Source of the DNA: CALHVX01 sp039198065
Lineage (GTDB): Bacteria > Pseudomonadota > Gammaproteobacteria > Pseudomonadales > Azotimanducaceae
Assembly (NCBI GenBank): GCA_039198065.1
Contig: JBCCTU010000012.1
Coordinates: 14,980-78,979 of the forward strand
Length of the DNA: 64,000 nucleotides
Reading direction: 5' to 3'
The position numbers and the translations under genes were made by a program. Under the pieces are notes generated by a model. The model did not search any database. It had not been told where the DNA came from and saw nothing but the letters and a program-made list of their open reading frames with translations. This document shows, one piece after another, positions 24,888 to 34,661 of the stretch. Numbering within the stretch: the first letter of the stretch is position 1; each line of letters starts with the position of its first letter.

Positions 24888-25778
24888 TCAGCTTCCCGCT
24901 GTCTGTTCCCTCAGCGCCGACCAGATCGCCAGCGCGTCCGCCGTTGGCCGTACGTCGTGCACGCGAAGAATACGGGCACCCCGCTCCACAGCCATAAGCG
25001 CAGCGGCGACGGACCCGTGTTCGCGCTGATCGACGGGTTGGCCCGTAAGGGCCCCGATCATGCGCTTGCGGGAAAGCCCTACCAAACAGACCGCATCGAC
25101 CGCAGCAATAAGGCGGTCAAGATGCCTGAGCAATGTCAGGTTGTGGTCTAGGGTCTTGCCAAAGCCAAATCCCGGATCGATGAGCAGCCGCTGCCGCTCG
25201 ATACCTATTTTCTCACAGGCCTCGACCTGCCGATTGAGAAACAGACCTACTTCCTGGACCACATCGACGTAGCTTGGGTTGTCTTGCATGGACGCCGGCG
25301 AGCCCTGCATGTGCATGATGCAAAACGCCGCCGACGAGCCAGCAACCCGTGCCCTCATCGCAGGATCTCGGCCTCCGCCAATATCGTTGATGAGCGTTGC
25401 GCCGGCATCGATCGCGAGGTCAGCAACGCTTGCCCGGCGCGTATCGACCGACAAGATCACGGGGAGATCGGCGAGCTCCGCCAGCGCCTGGTGTATGCGG
25501 TCTGCCTCCAATGCCTCGGCAACGGGCTCAGCGCCGGGGCGCGAACTCTCGGCGCCGAGATCGAGGATCGCCGCTCCCGCAGCGACCATGGCTTCGGCAC
25601 GTGCGCGTAACCGCCCAGGATTGAGCGCCTGGGCGGAGCCATCAAGCAGCTGACCGCCGTCGGAAAAGGAGTCGGTGGTGAGATTCAGTACGCCCATGAT
25701 CGCGGGCGCAGCAAGGTCTAACCGATGATGGCCGGCCCAGAGTGTTGGGCCGGCATCGTTGAGCATGCGGCTCGTCAA
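24888..25778 (-). CDS. folP: Dihydropteroate synthase
   Basis: 296 aa folate enzyme joining 6-hydroxymethyl-dihydropterin pyrophosphate to p-aminobenzoate. Conserved motifs are IMGVLNLTTDSFSDGG, GAAILDLGAESSRPGA, SVDTRRASVADLAIDAGATLINDIGG, MHMQGSPASMQ and DPGFGFGKTLDHN. Starts at ATG 25778 or 25766 are both possible. It sits between ftsH and glmM as in E. coli. FolK, the enzyme before it in the pathway, is not encoded in this window. Confidence 0.96.
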   Translation of the reverse strand: MTSRMLNDAGPTLWAGHHRLDLAAPAIMGVLNLTTDSFSDGGQLLDGSAQALNPGRLRARAEAMVAAGAAILDLGAESSRPGAEPVAEALEADRIHQALAELADLPVILSVDTRRASVADLAIDAGATLINDIGGGRDPAMRARVAGSSAAFCIMHMQGSPASMQDNPSYVDVVQEVGLFLNRQVEACEKIGIERQRLLIDPGFGFGKTLDHNLTLLRHLDRLIAAVDAVCLVGLSRKRMIGALTGQPVDQREHGSVAAALMAVERGARILRVHDVRPTADALAIWSALREQTAGS

Positions 25779-25805
25779 ACGGTGGTGTTCGGACCGGGAC
25801 GACGC

Positions 25806-27725
25806 TCAGACGTCTTCGGCGGGACCACCGATCGGTCGCGACGGACGGTCATCGGACGCATCGCCTCCACCAGCACTCGGCGTAGCCGGAGGTGGCGTGT
25901 CCCCCGGTTCCCGCGGTTTCGCGCCGGCCATGATGTCGTCGATCTGATCGGTATTGATCGTCTCGTACTCCATCAGGGCTTCAGCCATCTTATGCAGCTT
26001 ATCGATGTTTTCTTCGAGAATGCGTTTCGCCGTGGTGTAGCACTCGTCGATGATGCGTCGAATTTCTTCATCGATTTGCTGAGCCGTGTTCGGAGAGAAC
26101 GCCTTTGGCCGTGCGCCGGCGGACATGCCGAGAAACACCTCGCCATCGTCCTCGTCGTACATGAGCGGTCCGAGCGCATCGGACAGACCCCACTTCGTGA
26201 CCATATTCCGGGCCAGTTGCGTCGCCCGTTCAATGTCATTCGACGCGCCAGTGGTGACGCCGTCGGGACCGAGCGTCATCTCTTCCGCAATGCGGCCACC
26301 GAAGAGGCTTTTGATCTGGCTCATGATCGCCTCGCGGCTGAGCGAGTACCGATCTTCCTCCGGCAGGAACATCGTCACCCCGAGCGCTCGACCGCGCGGG
26401 ATGATGGTCACCTTGTAGACCGGATCGTGGCTCGGCACGAGGCGTCCTACGATCGCATGCCCCGCTTCGTGGTAGGCCGTATTGAGCTTCTCTTTCTCGG
26501 ACATGACCATGGATTTGCGTTCAGCGCCCATCATGATCTTGTCTTTCGCTTTCTCGAACTCGTCCATTTCCACCAGCCGCTTGCTGGCGCGCGCAGCGAA
26601 GAGTGCCGCTTCGTTCACGAGGTTTGCGAGGTCAGCGCCGGAGAATCCCGGTGTGCCCCGGGCAATGACCGCCGCGTTGACGTCATCGGAGACCGGCACT
26701 TTGCGCATGTGCACCTTGAGGATCTGCTCGCGACCACGGATGTCCGGCAGCGGCACGACCACCTGCCGATCGAAGCGGCCCGGGCGCAGCAGCGCCGGAT
26801 CGAGAACGTCGGGGCGGTTGGTTGCCGCGATCACGATGATGCCGTCATTGCCTTCGAAGCCGTCCATCTCCACGAGCAGCTGGTTGAGGGTCTGCTCGCG
26901 TTCGTCGTGTCCACCACCGAGCCCGGCACCGCGATGACGGCCGACAGCGTCGATCTCGTCGATGAAGATTATGCACGGGGCCTGCTTTTTCGCCTGGTCG
27001 AACATGTCGCGCACACGGCTCGCGCCCACACCAACAAACATTTCGACGAAGTCTGATCCAGAAATGGAGAAGAACGGCACCTTCGCTTCGCCGGCGATGG
27101 CTTTGGCCAGCAGCGTCTTACCCGTACCCGGGGATCCGACCATTAGAATGCCCCGCGGAATCCGCCCACCAAGGCGCTGGAACTTGCCCGGATCGCGCAG
27201 GAACTCGACCAACTCCTGAACGTCTTCTTTGGCTTCGTCGACACCGGCAACATCGGCAAACGTCGTCTTGATTTGGTCTTCGGAGAGGAGCTTCGCCTTA
27301 CTCTTGCCGAAGGCCATGGGGCCACCGCGCCCGCCGGCGCCGCCCTGCATCTGGCGCATAAACAGCATGAATACGGCAATGATGATGAGTATCGGGAAAC
27401 TGGCGATCAGCAGCTGAGTCCAGATGCTGCTCTTCTCGGGTTCTTTACCGTTGATCTCGACGTCGTGGTTGTAGAGGTCGTCCAACAGCTTGGGATCGTA
27501 GGCATTCGGTCGAACCACCATAAAGGGTTCACCGGCGCTATCTACCCCGCGGATCGTGGTGTCGTAAATGTCGACCTCGCGCACCCGATCGGCGCGTACT
27601 TCACGCAGGAATTCGGTGTAGCTAAGCGTCTCGGGCTTCTGTGGCGCAGAAAAATTGTTGAATACGGTCAACAAGACGGCCGCAATGACCAACCACAACA
27701 GCAGGTTTTTTCCCATATCTGACAA
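25806..27725 (-). CDS. ftsH: ATP-dependent zinc metalloprotease FtsH
   Basis: 639 aa membrane-anchored AAA+ protease that controls sigma32 and LpxC in relatives. Two transmembrane helices flank the periplasmic domain. The AAA module has a GSPGTGKT Walker A, IIFIDEIDAVGR and the second-region ATNRPDVLDPALLRPGRFDR; the zinc site is HEAGH. I chose TTG 27725 because GAGGA lies exactly 7 bp before it, while ATG 27716 three codons later is too far from that sequence. A longer reading to 27809 is not conserved. The C-terminus is Pro/Gly/Asp-rich and disordered. Confidence 0.95.
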   Translation of the reverse strand: MSDMGKNLLLWLVIAAVLLTVFNNFSAPQKPETLSYTEFLREVRADRVREVDIYDTTIRGVDSAGEPFMVVRPNAYDPKLLDDLYNHDVEINGKEPEKSSIWTQLLIASFPILIIIAVFMLFMRQMQGGAGGRGGPMAFGKSKAKLLSEDQIKTTFADVAGVDEAKEDVQELVEFLRDPGKFQRLGGRIPRGILMVGSPGTGKTLLAKAIAGEAKVPFFSISGSDFVEMFVGVGASRVRDMFDQAKKQAPCIIFIDEIDAVGRHRGAGLGGGHDEREQTLNQLLVEMDGFEGNDGIIVIAATNRPDVLDPALLRPGRFDRQVVVPLPDIRGREQILKVHMRKVPVSDDVNAAVIARGTPGFSGADLANLVNEAALFAARASKRLVEMDEFEKAKDKIMMGAERKSMVMSEKEKLNTAYHEAGHAIVGRLVPSHDPVYKVTIIPRGRALGVTMFLPEEDRYSLSREAIMSQIKSLFGGRIAEEMTLGPDGVTTGASNDIERATQLARNMVTKWGLSDALGPLMYDEDDGEVFLGMSAGARPKAFSPNTAQQIDEEIRRIIDECYTTAKRILEENIDKLHKMAEALMEYETINTDQIDDIMAGAKPREPGDTPPPATPSAGGGDASDDRPSRPIGGPAEDV

Positions 27726-27830
27726 AAGCTTGTCCTCAGTTGCGGTGACCTTTCGGCCACCCAAAACGTGGCGCTCGTGCGCCTTGCGAGCCGTGCTGCC
27801 AAGGACCATCTATTGCGGTCTCAGACGACA

Positions 27831-27868
27831 TTCGCTCTCTATTCGTTCTCTATTCGTTCTCTATTCGT
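27831..27868. repeat. 11-bp tandem repeat upstream of ftsH
   Basis: Unit TTCGTTCTCTA occurs at 27842-27852 and 27853-27863, preceded by a copy with one change at 27831-27841 and followed by a partial TTCGT at 27864-27868. The 11-bp period is about one helical turn. It lies 106 bp upstream of the ftsH start, between ftsH and rlmE, and so may be in the ftsH promoter. The wider gap from 27869 to 27986 holds nothing else I can identify. Confidence 0.65.
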
Positions 27869-27986
27869 GGCCCAGCTTGGACCGGAACCCGCGTATTCAG
27901 ACGTTCGCCGGCAGTAAAACTGATTCAGCCGCAAGGTAGGATGAATCGAAAAGATGATTTTCGGCCAATCGCACGGCCTACGATCA

Positions 27987-28619
27987 TCACCTTACACTAT
28001 TGAACTCTAGCGCAACGGCGTAAAGCTCCCTTGACTCCTGACGTGACGCCTTCGGCTTTACACGCTTGACCTTACCGAAGTCTCCGCCGAGCGCTGCCAA
28101 CCACTCGTCAACCCCGGCGCCCTGGAAGAGTTTGACCAGCAGAGCACCGCCGGGTTTCAACCACCGCCGAGCGGCATGCTCTGCCAATTCGGCCAACTCC
28201 ATAGCCCGGGCCTGATCCGCCGCACGGATACCACTAAAGTTGGGGGCCATATCGGAAACCACAAGGTCGGCGGCTCGACCCTCGAGCGCTGCCCCGACAG
28301 CGTCATCCACGGCAGGTTCGCCATAGGCACCCTGAACAAAACGGGTCTGCGGGCCCCGGGTCAGAGGCCGGGTGTCGCAGCACACCAGCAATCCGCCCCC
28401 GGTGCCGATGCGCTCCTCCAAATACCGAGTCCAGCCGCCTGGCGCAGCCCCGAGTTCGAGCACGCACTGCCCGGGCCGAAGGAGCTGAAATCGCTCGTCA
28501 AGCTCCGCTAGCTTGAAATGGGCCCGGGAGACCTGGCCTTCGCGTTGGGCGCGGCTGGCAAAGGGATCTTTGCGCTGCCGGCGGAGCCAGCGATCCGAAG
28601 ATTTACTGCGACGTGTCAT
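27987..28619 (-). CDS. rlmE: 23S rRNA 2'-O-ribose U2552 methyltransferase
   Basis: 210 aa SAM-dependent methyltransferase (FtsJ) acting on the 50S subunit. The SAM motif is LELGAAPGGWTRYLEE, and the K-D-K-E catalytic set is visible as RAHFKLAEL, VVSDMAPNFSG, LLVKLFQG and SRELYAVAL. I use ATG 28619 (MTRRSKSSDRWLRR), which aligns with E. coli RlmE; an ATG six codons upstream is also possible. It is divergent from yhbY. Confidence 0.95.
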   Translation of the reverse strand: MTRRSKSSDRWLRRQRKDPFASRAQREGQVSRAHFKLAELDERFQLLRPGQCVLELGAAPGGWTRYLEERIGTGGGLLVCCDTRPLTRGPQTRFVQGAYGEPAVDDAVGAALEGRAADLVVSDMAPNFSGIRAADQARAMELAELAEHAARRWLKPGGALLVKLFQGAGVDEWLAALGGDFGKVKRVKPKASRQESRELYAVALEFNSVR

Positions 28620-28655
28620 AGCTTCACCGTACCGCATCGAGACGATCGCGGCCGC

Positions 28656-28684
28656 CGTACAGCCCGTTCACAGGTGCGTATACT
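28656..28684 (+). promoter_or_regulatory. Likely yhbY promoter
   Basis: TATACT at 28679-28684 is a good -10 box. A -35 candidate (CGTACA, 28656-28661) matches only partly, at a 17-bp spacing. Transcription would start near 28691, giving a leader of about 38 nt before the yhbY ATG. Confidence 0.4.
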
Positions 28685-28728
28685 CCCGCCGCTCAAGTTT
28701 TCGAACCGCAACGAGCAACGATCAATCC

Positions 28729-29049
28729 ATGGAAAGCCAGGCAACGATCAGCGCGGCTGAGCGCAAGCAGCTGAAACAGATCGCCCACCACCTGAAACCC
28801 GTCGTCATGCTGGGCGCCCAGGGTCTGAGCGACGGGGTGCGATTGGAACTGGAGCGTGCGCTCGCCGATCACGAACTGATAAAGATCAAACTCAGTGGTG
28901 ACCGAGACCAGCGCGCAGTCCTTTCATCCACCCTAGCGAGCGACTTCCAGGCCGCCGTCATCCAACAGCTCGGCAGCACGCTGACCCTGTATCGACAAAA
29001 CCCGAAAGCCGACCCCCGGCTCTCGAACCGGTTACGCTTTATGCGCTAA
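28729..29049 (+). CDS. yhbY: CRM-domain RNA-binding protein YhbY
   Basis: 106 aa. The CRM fold is recognisable from LKQIAHHLKPVVMLGAQGLSDGVRLELERALADHELIKIKL and a GxxG-like GD-rich loop. It associates with pre-50S particles in E. coli. I chose ATG 28729 (MESQATISAAERKQLK), which fits the family length of about 97 to 105; longer readings extend into the rlmE promoter. It converges on tamB with a 12-bp gap. Confidence 0.93.
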   Translation: MESQATISAAERKQLKQIAHHLKPVVMLGAQGLSDGVRLELERALADHELIKIKLSGDRDQRAVLSSTLASDFQAAVIQQLGSTLTLYRQNPKADPRLSNRLRFMR

Positions 29050-29061
29050 ACCCGCGCACGG

Positions 29062-32000
29062 TTATTTGCGATCGATGCTGTAGATCAGATCGCCGCCGCT
29101 GGAGATCGTCGACGACTCCGTCACCAACTTCCAGTGGTCGCTGAGGAAGTACTCGAGCTTCAAACGCGAAACCGCATCCAGTAAGCCCACGCCGTAACTC
29201 ACGTAGAGCGAGGGCGCGAGGTACTTACCCACAACGAACGAGGCCGTGTCGGCGCCACCGCCGGCCTCCGTTTCAATGCCGATGTCATCAACGCCGAGGG
29301 AGCCGCCGAGGCGATCGGACAAGAAGTTCCCACCACGGATTCCCAGTGCCAGTGCCGCCTGGGACAGCAACGACTGCTCCGACGAAGAGCTGTCTTCCAA
29401 GGGCCGACCAAGGACCAGGTAGGCCAGTTGATCCGACTCCGACAGGCTAGGCTCCGAGTACAGCGAGGTTCGCGGCTCGGAGAGCGGGCCCCGCGCGTTA
29501 ACGCCGACCAGAATTCCCTGGCGCGGTCGGCGGAAAGCGCGCAGATCGATACCGGGTTCGCCGATGGGACTGTCGGTCCAGATCGCCCGGCCTTTCTCGA
29601 TAGCCAGATTTTGACCGTAGGCTTGATAGCGACCGTCCTGAAGCGCGATCTCACCGCGTCCGATCGGTGTCTGACCGGGACGTTGCAGCACCCGCAGGGT
29701 GCCGGCGAAACCCGTGGTCAGGCCAAAACCCTCAAACCGCACCGCGTCCCCGAGAGTGACTCGGAGGTCCGCAGAAACGGGCTGTGCGAAGCCATCGTTA
29801 GCAGCTGGATCATCACGACGCACGACGCGCGCATCGGAACTGCTCGTCACGGCACTCGGTGGGAACTGGTTGAGGCGAATTGAGGCTTCGGGAATCGCCA
29901 GCGCGCCCTTGACGGCAATCGCATCGCTCCCGTACACGATCTGCAGATCCGGTGACGCAAGCAGGCGTGCCTCTGCCGTGTTTGCTAACAGCACTCGCTC
30001 ACCGGTCAGCGACAGCGTCGCCTGTGGTGTAGGCGTACTCAGGTCCAGCAACCCCACCAGGCTGAGGGCACCGCCTCCGGACTCGAACCCACCGTCCAGC
30101 GTCAGCCGACGCGCATCCGCTGGCGTCTCCGGCACTACCGTCAGCGTCAGCTCGGTGAGTTCGACCGCCGGTGTCGCCAACGCCAACCGACCGTCGCGCA
30201 GGCGCAGGGCGCCGCTCAACTCCGGCTCTCCCAGAGTGCCGCCGAGCTCCGCGTTTAGCTCCAGCGTGCCGCCGGCGCGCTCAAGCTCCGGTGACAGCGC
30301 GGCAAGAAAAGCCAGCTCGTCGAGTGCTGCCGCAGCCACGCCGTCGACGGTGACCTGATCCCAGGACGGGGCGCTGAGATCCGCCGTGGCCCGTCCGTTG
30401 AGCTGCGCCGGTTCCCGCGCCGGATCGCCGAGGCGCTCATCCGCCGCGCCGTAGTCAAATACCTCAAAGGGCGCATCGAAGGTAAGCGCCGCGGTCGCGG
30501 GTTGTTCAGCATCGAGAGCGAAATCCCATCGCGGCGCTGCAAGCACTGGCCGCAGGTCCGTCGGTTGCCGTGGATCCGCGCCCAGCGCGTGGACCTGCAA
30601 CTCGGCGAGCGTCAGCTGCGCTGTACCACGCATGAGCGCCTGGCCGTCGGCGGGCAGTGTCAGCAGCCCTTCACCACCGAGCCGGCCCTGGAGGCCAACG
30701 CTGGGGTCAAGAAGAGCCTTAAATTGGCCGAGTTCGAGATCGCTGATGCGGTAGGTCAGCTCAAGGCCTTGCGGTTGCTGACGCGCCGACACACACAGGC
30801 GAGCCGGAGCGCGCGCCGTCGTGGCAAGGCACAGCGTATCGAGCTCCAACCGCTCGACACCGGCCGTCGCCGTACCACCGGATTCTCGCGTCCAGCTCGG
30901 GCCAACCGCCGGGCTCAGATCGACGGCAGCAAGCTTAGCAACATAGCGCAGCGCCCCCTGCTGCCAGCGATTCGAAAGTGCGGTCAGATCCAGGGGTCCG
31001 GACTCAGGTACACCCGCAAGCCGCCCGGTTAACCTAAGGGACAGATCCGCCTCGGGAACAGACGCCGCCACGGACAGTTCGTGGGCAGCAACGGGACCGG
31101 CGAGCGAAAGAGAAAGCTCATCGACTTGTGTACCGCTACTAACAAGCTGCGCCACGGTGACATCGAGGGCCTGCGTATGCGCGCTGCGCATGGCCAGATC
31201 GGCATCCAGCACCGCACCGGTGAGCGACAAATCAGGAAGGGTTAGCCTCGGCACGCTCAGCTGACCCACGAGACGCAGCGCATCGAAGGCACCCCCGAGG
31301 GTAAACGCCCCGCGAACCTGACCATCGACCCCGAGCCCAAACTGCTCCAGGGCGTCGAAGGCGAGGTCGAGCAGCAACCCGTCAGCAGCCGCTTTCGCGA
31401 GCTCGCCCGAAATCTCCAACCGATTGTCGCCAAGACTGATCCGACTGTCCGGTTCAAGCCGCAGTACGCCCGCGTTCACTTGGCCCGCCAACGAACCACG
31501 GAGCGGCGCACCATTCACCGTGCCGCGCAGCTCAAGCGGTGCGAGGTTCGCCGACAGCGTGTCGCCGTTGGACGTGTCAGGCCAGCGTGCGTCGAGCGCT
31601 AGCGTAAGCCCGATACGCCCTGCGAGGTCTTCGACCCAGGGCTCGGGATTCAGATCGTCCAGTTCCAGCCTCAGCCGGCTGGACAGTACCTCACCCCAAC
31701 CAACGGCACCGGTCGCGGACAGCCGTCCGGCATCACTCGTCACCGCCAGTCGCTCGATCTCCGCGGCCACCGCGCTACCTCGCAGCCGCACCGCCAGGTC
31801 CCCGTCGCCGTAGTCGCTGTCCCGAAGTTCGAGCGAGCCCTCCGCATTCCAGGCGTCTAGCGCGCCGCTAAGCAGCAGGCGGACATCGACGGCTCCTGCT
31901 GGCAACGTTTCATCAAGCTGGGCAGGCCGAAACCCCGCCGCGCTGAAGGTGGCCTCAACCCGGGGTTCCGCAAGCGCGTCCATAAGCTGCCCGTCGAGCA

Positions 32001-32757
32001 GGCTCGCGTAGGGCGTGTCCAACCGGTTGCGAAACGTCAATGCCGCAATACGGTCCTCCGTGTTGAGTGTTCCGGCCAAGGCCGGAAGGTTGCGATCACT
32101 GAAGTTGACCAGGTAGCGCAGCTCACTGGTTAGACCGGCATCGGCGAGGGCCCGCCCGCTGTCTGGCCGCAGCGCTAGCGCACCGTCAACAGATAGGGTC
32201 AGCGCGCGAGTACTGAGCAACAGAGACACGTTCTCCAGGGCCAGCAGCTGCGGATCCCAGCGGGCATCCGTCGCCGCCCGTTCAACGCGGAGCGTCGTCG
32301 CTCCCGCCGGGTCCAGCAGAACAAAGTCAACGACCCGAAGCTGCGTAAGATCTACGCGCAGCGGTAGCTCAGGAACGGTTGGCGGTGTAGTCGCTTCGGC
32401 GTCGGCATCCGGCGCCGTGCCGCCGAGCAGCTGCAGCCGCGACCCGCGCAGGCTCAGCTCGTCTACCCGCAGCACGCCGGACGCAAGCGCCGCCGGCGAC
32501 CACCGCAGCCACAGGCGATCCACCGTCAGATCAACGGTTGCGTCACGGTAGCGAACGCCAGACAGCTCGAGGGGCGACCAGAGCGCGCCGTTGACGCCCG
32601 CGACGGACAGCTCCGGTAGCCACTGCTCGGCGAGCTGCAAGCTTACCCGGGCACCAAAACTGGTGCCCAAGAGCACGCAGAGCAACAGCACCACCAGCAA
32701 GGTAACCCCAATCAGCGCGAGGCCGAGGGAACGGAGCGCGGGCAGCAGCCCAGCCAT
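29062..32757 (-). CDS. tamB: Translocation and assembly module inner-membrane component TamB
   Basis: 1231 aa. One N-terminal transmembrane helix (LGLALIGVTLLVVLLLCVLL) anchors a very long beta-rich periplasmic body with low-complexity LS, LT and DL patterns. It ends in the DUF490/TamB domain, with GEIALQDGRYQAYGQNLAIEKG, RAFRRPRQGILVGVNARGP and a final FLSDHWKLVTESS-type strand. TamB works with TamA in outer-membrane protein insertion and in lipid transport. Its ATG overlaps the tamA stop by one base (TAATG). Confidence 0.95.
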   Translation of the reverse strand: MAGLLPALRSLGLALIGVTLLVVLLLCVLLGTSFGARVSLQLAEQWLPELSVAGVNGALWSPLELSGVRYRDATVDLTVDRLWLRWSPAALASGVLRVDELSLRGSRLQLLGGTAPDADAEATTPPTVPELPLRVDLTQLRVVDFVLLDPAGATTLRVERAATDARWDPQLLALENVSLLLSTRALTLSVDGALALRPDSGRALADAGLTSELRYLVNFSDRNLPALAGTLNTEDRIAALTFRNRLDTPYASLLDGQLMDALAEPRVEATFSAAGFRPAQLDETLPAGAVDVRLLLSGALDAWNAEGSLELRDSDYGDGDLAVRLRGSAVAAEIERLAVTSDAGRLSATGAVGWGEVLSSRLRLELDDLNPEPWVEDLAGRIGLTLALDARWPDTSNGDTLSANLAPLELRGTVNGAPLRGSLAGQVNAGVLRLEPDSRISLGDNRLEISGELAKAAADGLLLDLAFDALEQFGLGVDGQVRGAFTLGGAFDALRLVGQLSVPRLTLPDLSLTGAVLDADLAMRSAHTQALDVTVAQLVSSGTQVDELSLSLAGPVAAHELSVAASVPEADLSLRLTGRLAGVPESGPLDLTALSNRWQQGALRYVAKLAAVDLSPAVGPSWTRESGGTATAGVERLELDTLCLATTARAPARLCVSARQQPQGLELTYRISDLELGQFKALLDPSVGLQGRLGGEGLLTLPADGQALMRGTAQLTLAELQVHALGADPRQPTDLRPVLAAPRWDFALDAEQPATAALTFDAPFEVFDYGAADERLGDPAREPAQLNGRATADLSAPSWDQVTVDGVAAAALDELAFLAALSPELERAGGTLELNAELGGTLGEPELSGALRLRDGRLALATPAVELTELTLTVVPETPADARRLTLDGGFESGGGALSLVGLLDLSTPTPQATLSLTGERVLLANTAEARLLASPDLQIVYGSDAIAVKGALAIPEASIRLNQFPPSAVTSSSDARVVRRDDPAANDGFAQPVSADLRVTLGDAVRFEGFGLTTGFAGTLRVLQRPGQTPIGRGEIALQDGRYQAYGQNLAIEKGRAIWTDSPIGEPGIDLRAFRRPRQGILVGVNARGPLSEPRTSLYSEPSLSESDQLAYLVLGRPLEDSSSSEQSLLSQAALALGIRGGNFLSDRLGGSLGVDDIGIETEAGGGADTASFVVGKYLAPSLYVSYGVGLLDAVSRLKLEYFLSDHWKLVTESSTISSGGDLIYSIDRK

Positions 32758-34661
32758 TACAGGTCGCTTCCCAAAGTCAGGTGCAGCCGCACGCTGCGGT
32801 CTTCGTCGAGGGGGTGAGCGAAGTCGACACGAATCATGCCCACCGGCGAGCGATAACGAAGCCCGAGGCCAACACCCGTACTGAGATCGTCACCAAAGCG
32901 GGCAGAAGCTGCGCCATGATCAACAAAGGCGGCGATACCGACCGCGCCAATGAGAAGATAGTCGACTTCGGCACTGACCGCGGTCAACCGAACACCGCCA
33001 ATGTCGTCACCGTCCGCGTTTTCCGGCGACAGCGTCTGGAAGCCGTAGCCACGCACCGTGCGATCGCCTCCGGTAAAAAAACGTTCACCGGGTGGAAGGG
33101 CGGCAAAGTCGTCGACCTCCAGGTAACCCAGCTCGCCACGCAACAACAGTCGCGAGCGCGGACTCAACGGCCGAACGTGGCGAAGGGACGCAAGGGTGCT
33201 GATGAACGCCGTATCGGAGGCAAGATCGCCGAGCGCCCCGTGAACATCGACACTGAAGCTCAAGCCACGGCGCGTAAACAGGGGGTCGTCGGCGCGCTGG
33301 TACGACAGCGCAAGGCCAGGAATCAACAGTCGCGAGTCCCGCGTGGGCTCGTTGCCAATCGAGAACCGTTCGCCGTTGTACTTAAAATAGATCTGCCGAC
33401 GCAACGGACCCCAACTGTCGTCCCGAACCACTCCAACGGAAAACTGATCCGAATCCGAATCGCCAATCTCGGCTTGATCCAACCGGGCGAAGACTTTCCA
33501 ACGGTCCCGGGCGACTTCTTTGAACGGAATCCGATACTCGGCAGCCAGCGTGTTCCGAATCGCCGAGGTTCGCAGGTCGGCGCTAAACTGATGACCGCGT
33601 TTGTTAAGCCGCCGCCACTCGACACCGAAGGTGGCCCGGGGCCCCGTATCCGTTCCAAACCCAAGACCTGTGGTGTAACTCTGCGACGCCTGCGGTTCGG
33701 TATGGATCACCACGGGCACTGCCTGGTCGATCGCCTTTTCCTTATCCGCCTCTACGGTGACGTTGCTGAAATAATCGGTATCGTTCAACGCCAGCTGCTG
33801 ATCGATCAGACGTTTGACATCAAAGACCTCGTCCGTTTCCACCTCGACCAGTCGATCCACAAAATCGGGCGTCAGGATCTCTTGCTCAACCAGAACGGGC
33901 CCGAAGCGGTATTGCTTGCCGGTCTCAAAGGCCAGCTCAATATCGGCTGCACGGTCGTCCGGAAACACCGCAAGATCCGCGGTCTTGAATCGAGCATCGA
34001 GATAACCGAGATCGAACGCGCGGTCCGTAAGTGCTTGCTTGAAGGCGTCGTAGCTGGCGTGCAAGAGCGGGGTACCTTTCTGCAGCGGGGAGGCGGAAAC
34101 GAGTGCCCTCAAGGACGCTTCGTTTACGCCATCGCCCAGCAGCGTTGCTCGTACCGAACGTAAACGCACGCGCGGCCCGGGCTCGACATTGACGGTTGCG
34201 CGCGCTGCGGCGCCATCGATCTCAAGCTCGGCCTCGGCGCTGGATTCGTAGAATCCGAAAGGTGCCAACGCCGCGTTGACCTCGGCATCGGCCTGGCGCT
34301 GCATGCGTGTCAGCTGCGCGGGTGCATAGCCGGCAACGGTTCGATCCTTCAGTGCCTGCTCAGCCGTCTCGAGCGACAGGAAGAGCGCAACGTTACCCTC
34401 GAGCTCTGCCCGCAACGGAACGTCAGCCACCGAGACCGTCGTGCGCAACTCCGTAATGTCGCCAGGTTTGGGGGGCGGCAGCGGTGTCGTAGACGCAGTT
34501 CCACTACCGAGGCAGCCGCTGAGCAGGACCGTTGCCCCAACCAGAAAGGCAATTCTTCGGACCGGGGCGCGGAACGGATAGCCGCTGATGCCGCGGCGCC
34601 GCCAGACTGGTGAGCGCTCAGAGATGCTCGACGTTATCGATTTCGTATTCTGTAGCACCAT
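32757..34661 (-). CDS. tamA: Outer-membrane assembly factor TamA, with apparent lipobox
   Basis: 634 aa Omp85-family protein: POTRA domains (about 70-330) and a 16-strand barrel (about 345-634), with the conserved GDRTVRGYGFQ motif and a final VRLHLTLGSDL strand. The N-terminus is odd: RRIAFLVGATVLLSGC puts a lipobox at Cys 50 instead of a normal signal peptide. A basic stretch precedes it and a Pro-rich linker follows. The ATG at 34661 lies 44 bp inside greA and has no ribosome-binding site; no better start exists between it and the hydrophobic segment, so the N-terminus is uncertain. It is followed by tamB. Confidence 0.92.
   Translation of the reverse strand: MVLQNTKSITSSISERSPVWRRRGISGYPFRAPVRRIAFLVGATVLLSGCLGSGTASTTPLPPPKPGDITELRTTVSVADVPLRAELEGNVALFLSLETAEQALKDRTVAGYAPAQLTRMQRQADAEVNAALAPFGFYESSAEAELEIDGAAARATVNVEPGPRVRLRSVRATLLGDGVNEASLRALVSASPLQKGTPLLHASYDAFKQALTDRAFDLGYLDARFKTADLAVFPDDRAADIELAFETGKQYRFGPVLVEQEILTPDFVDRLVEVETDEVFDVKRLIDQQLALNDTDYFSNVTVEADKEKAIDQAVPVVIHTEPQASQSYTTGLGFGTDTGPRATFGVEWRRLNKRGHQFSADLRTSAIRNTLAAEYRIPFKEVARDRWKVFARLDQAEIGDSDSDQFSVGVVRDDSWGPLRRQIYFKYNGERFSIGNEPTRDSRLLIPGLALSYQRADDPLFTRRGLSFSVDVHGALGDLASDTAFISTLASLRHVRPLSPRSRLLLRGELGYLEVDDFAALPPGERFFTGGDRTVRGYGFQTLSPENADGDDIGGVRLTAVSAEVDYLLIGAVGIAAFVDHGAASARFGDDLSTGVGLGLRYRSPVGMIRVDFAHPLDEDRSVRLHLTLGSDL

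Noticed and set aside
25725..27056. Plus-strand open frame of 443 codons opposite ftsH
   Set aside because: His/Arg-rich antisense of the conserved AAA protease, typical of high-GC shadow frames.
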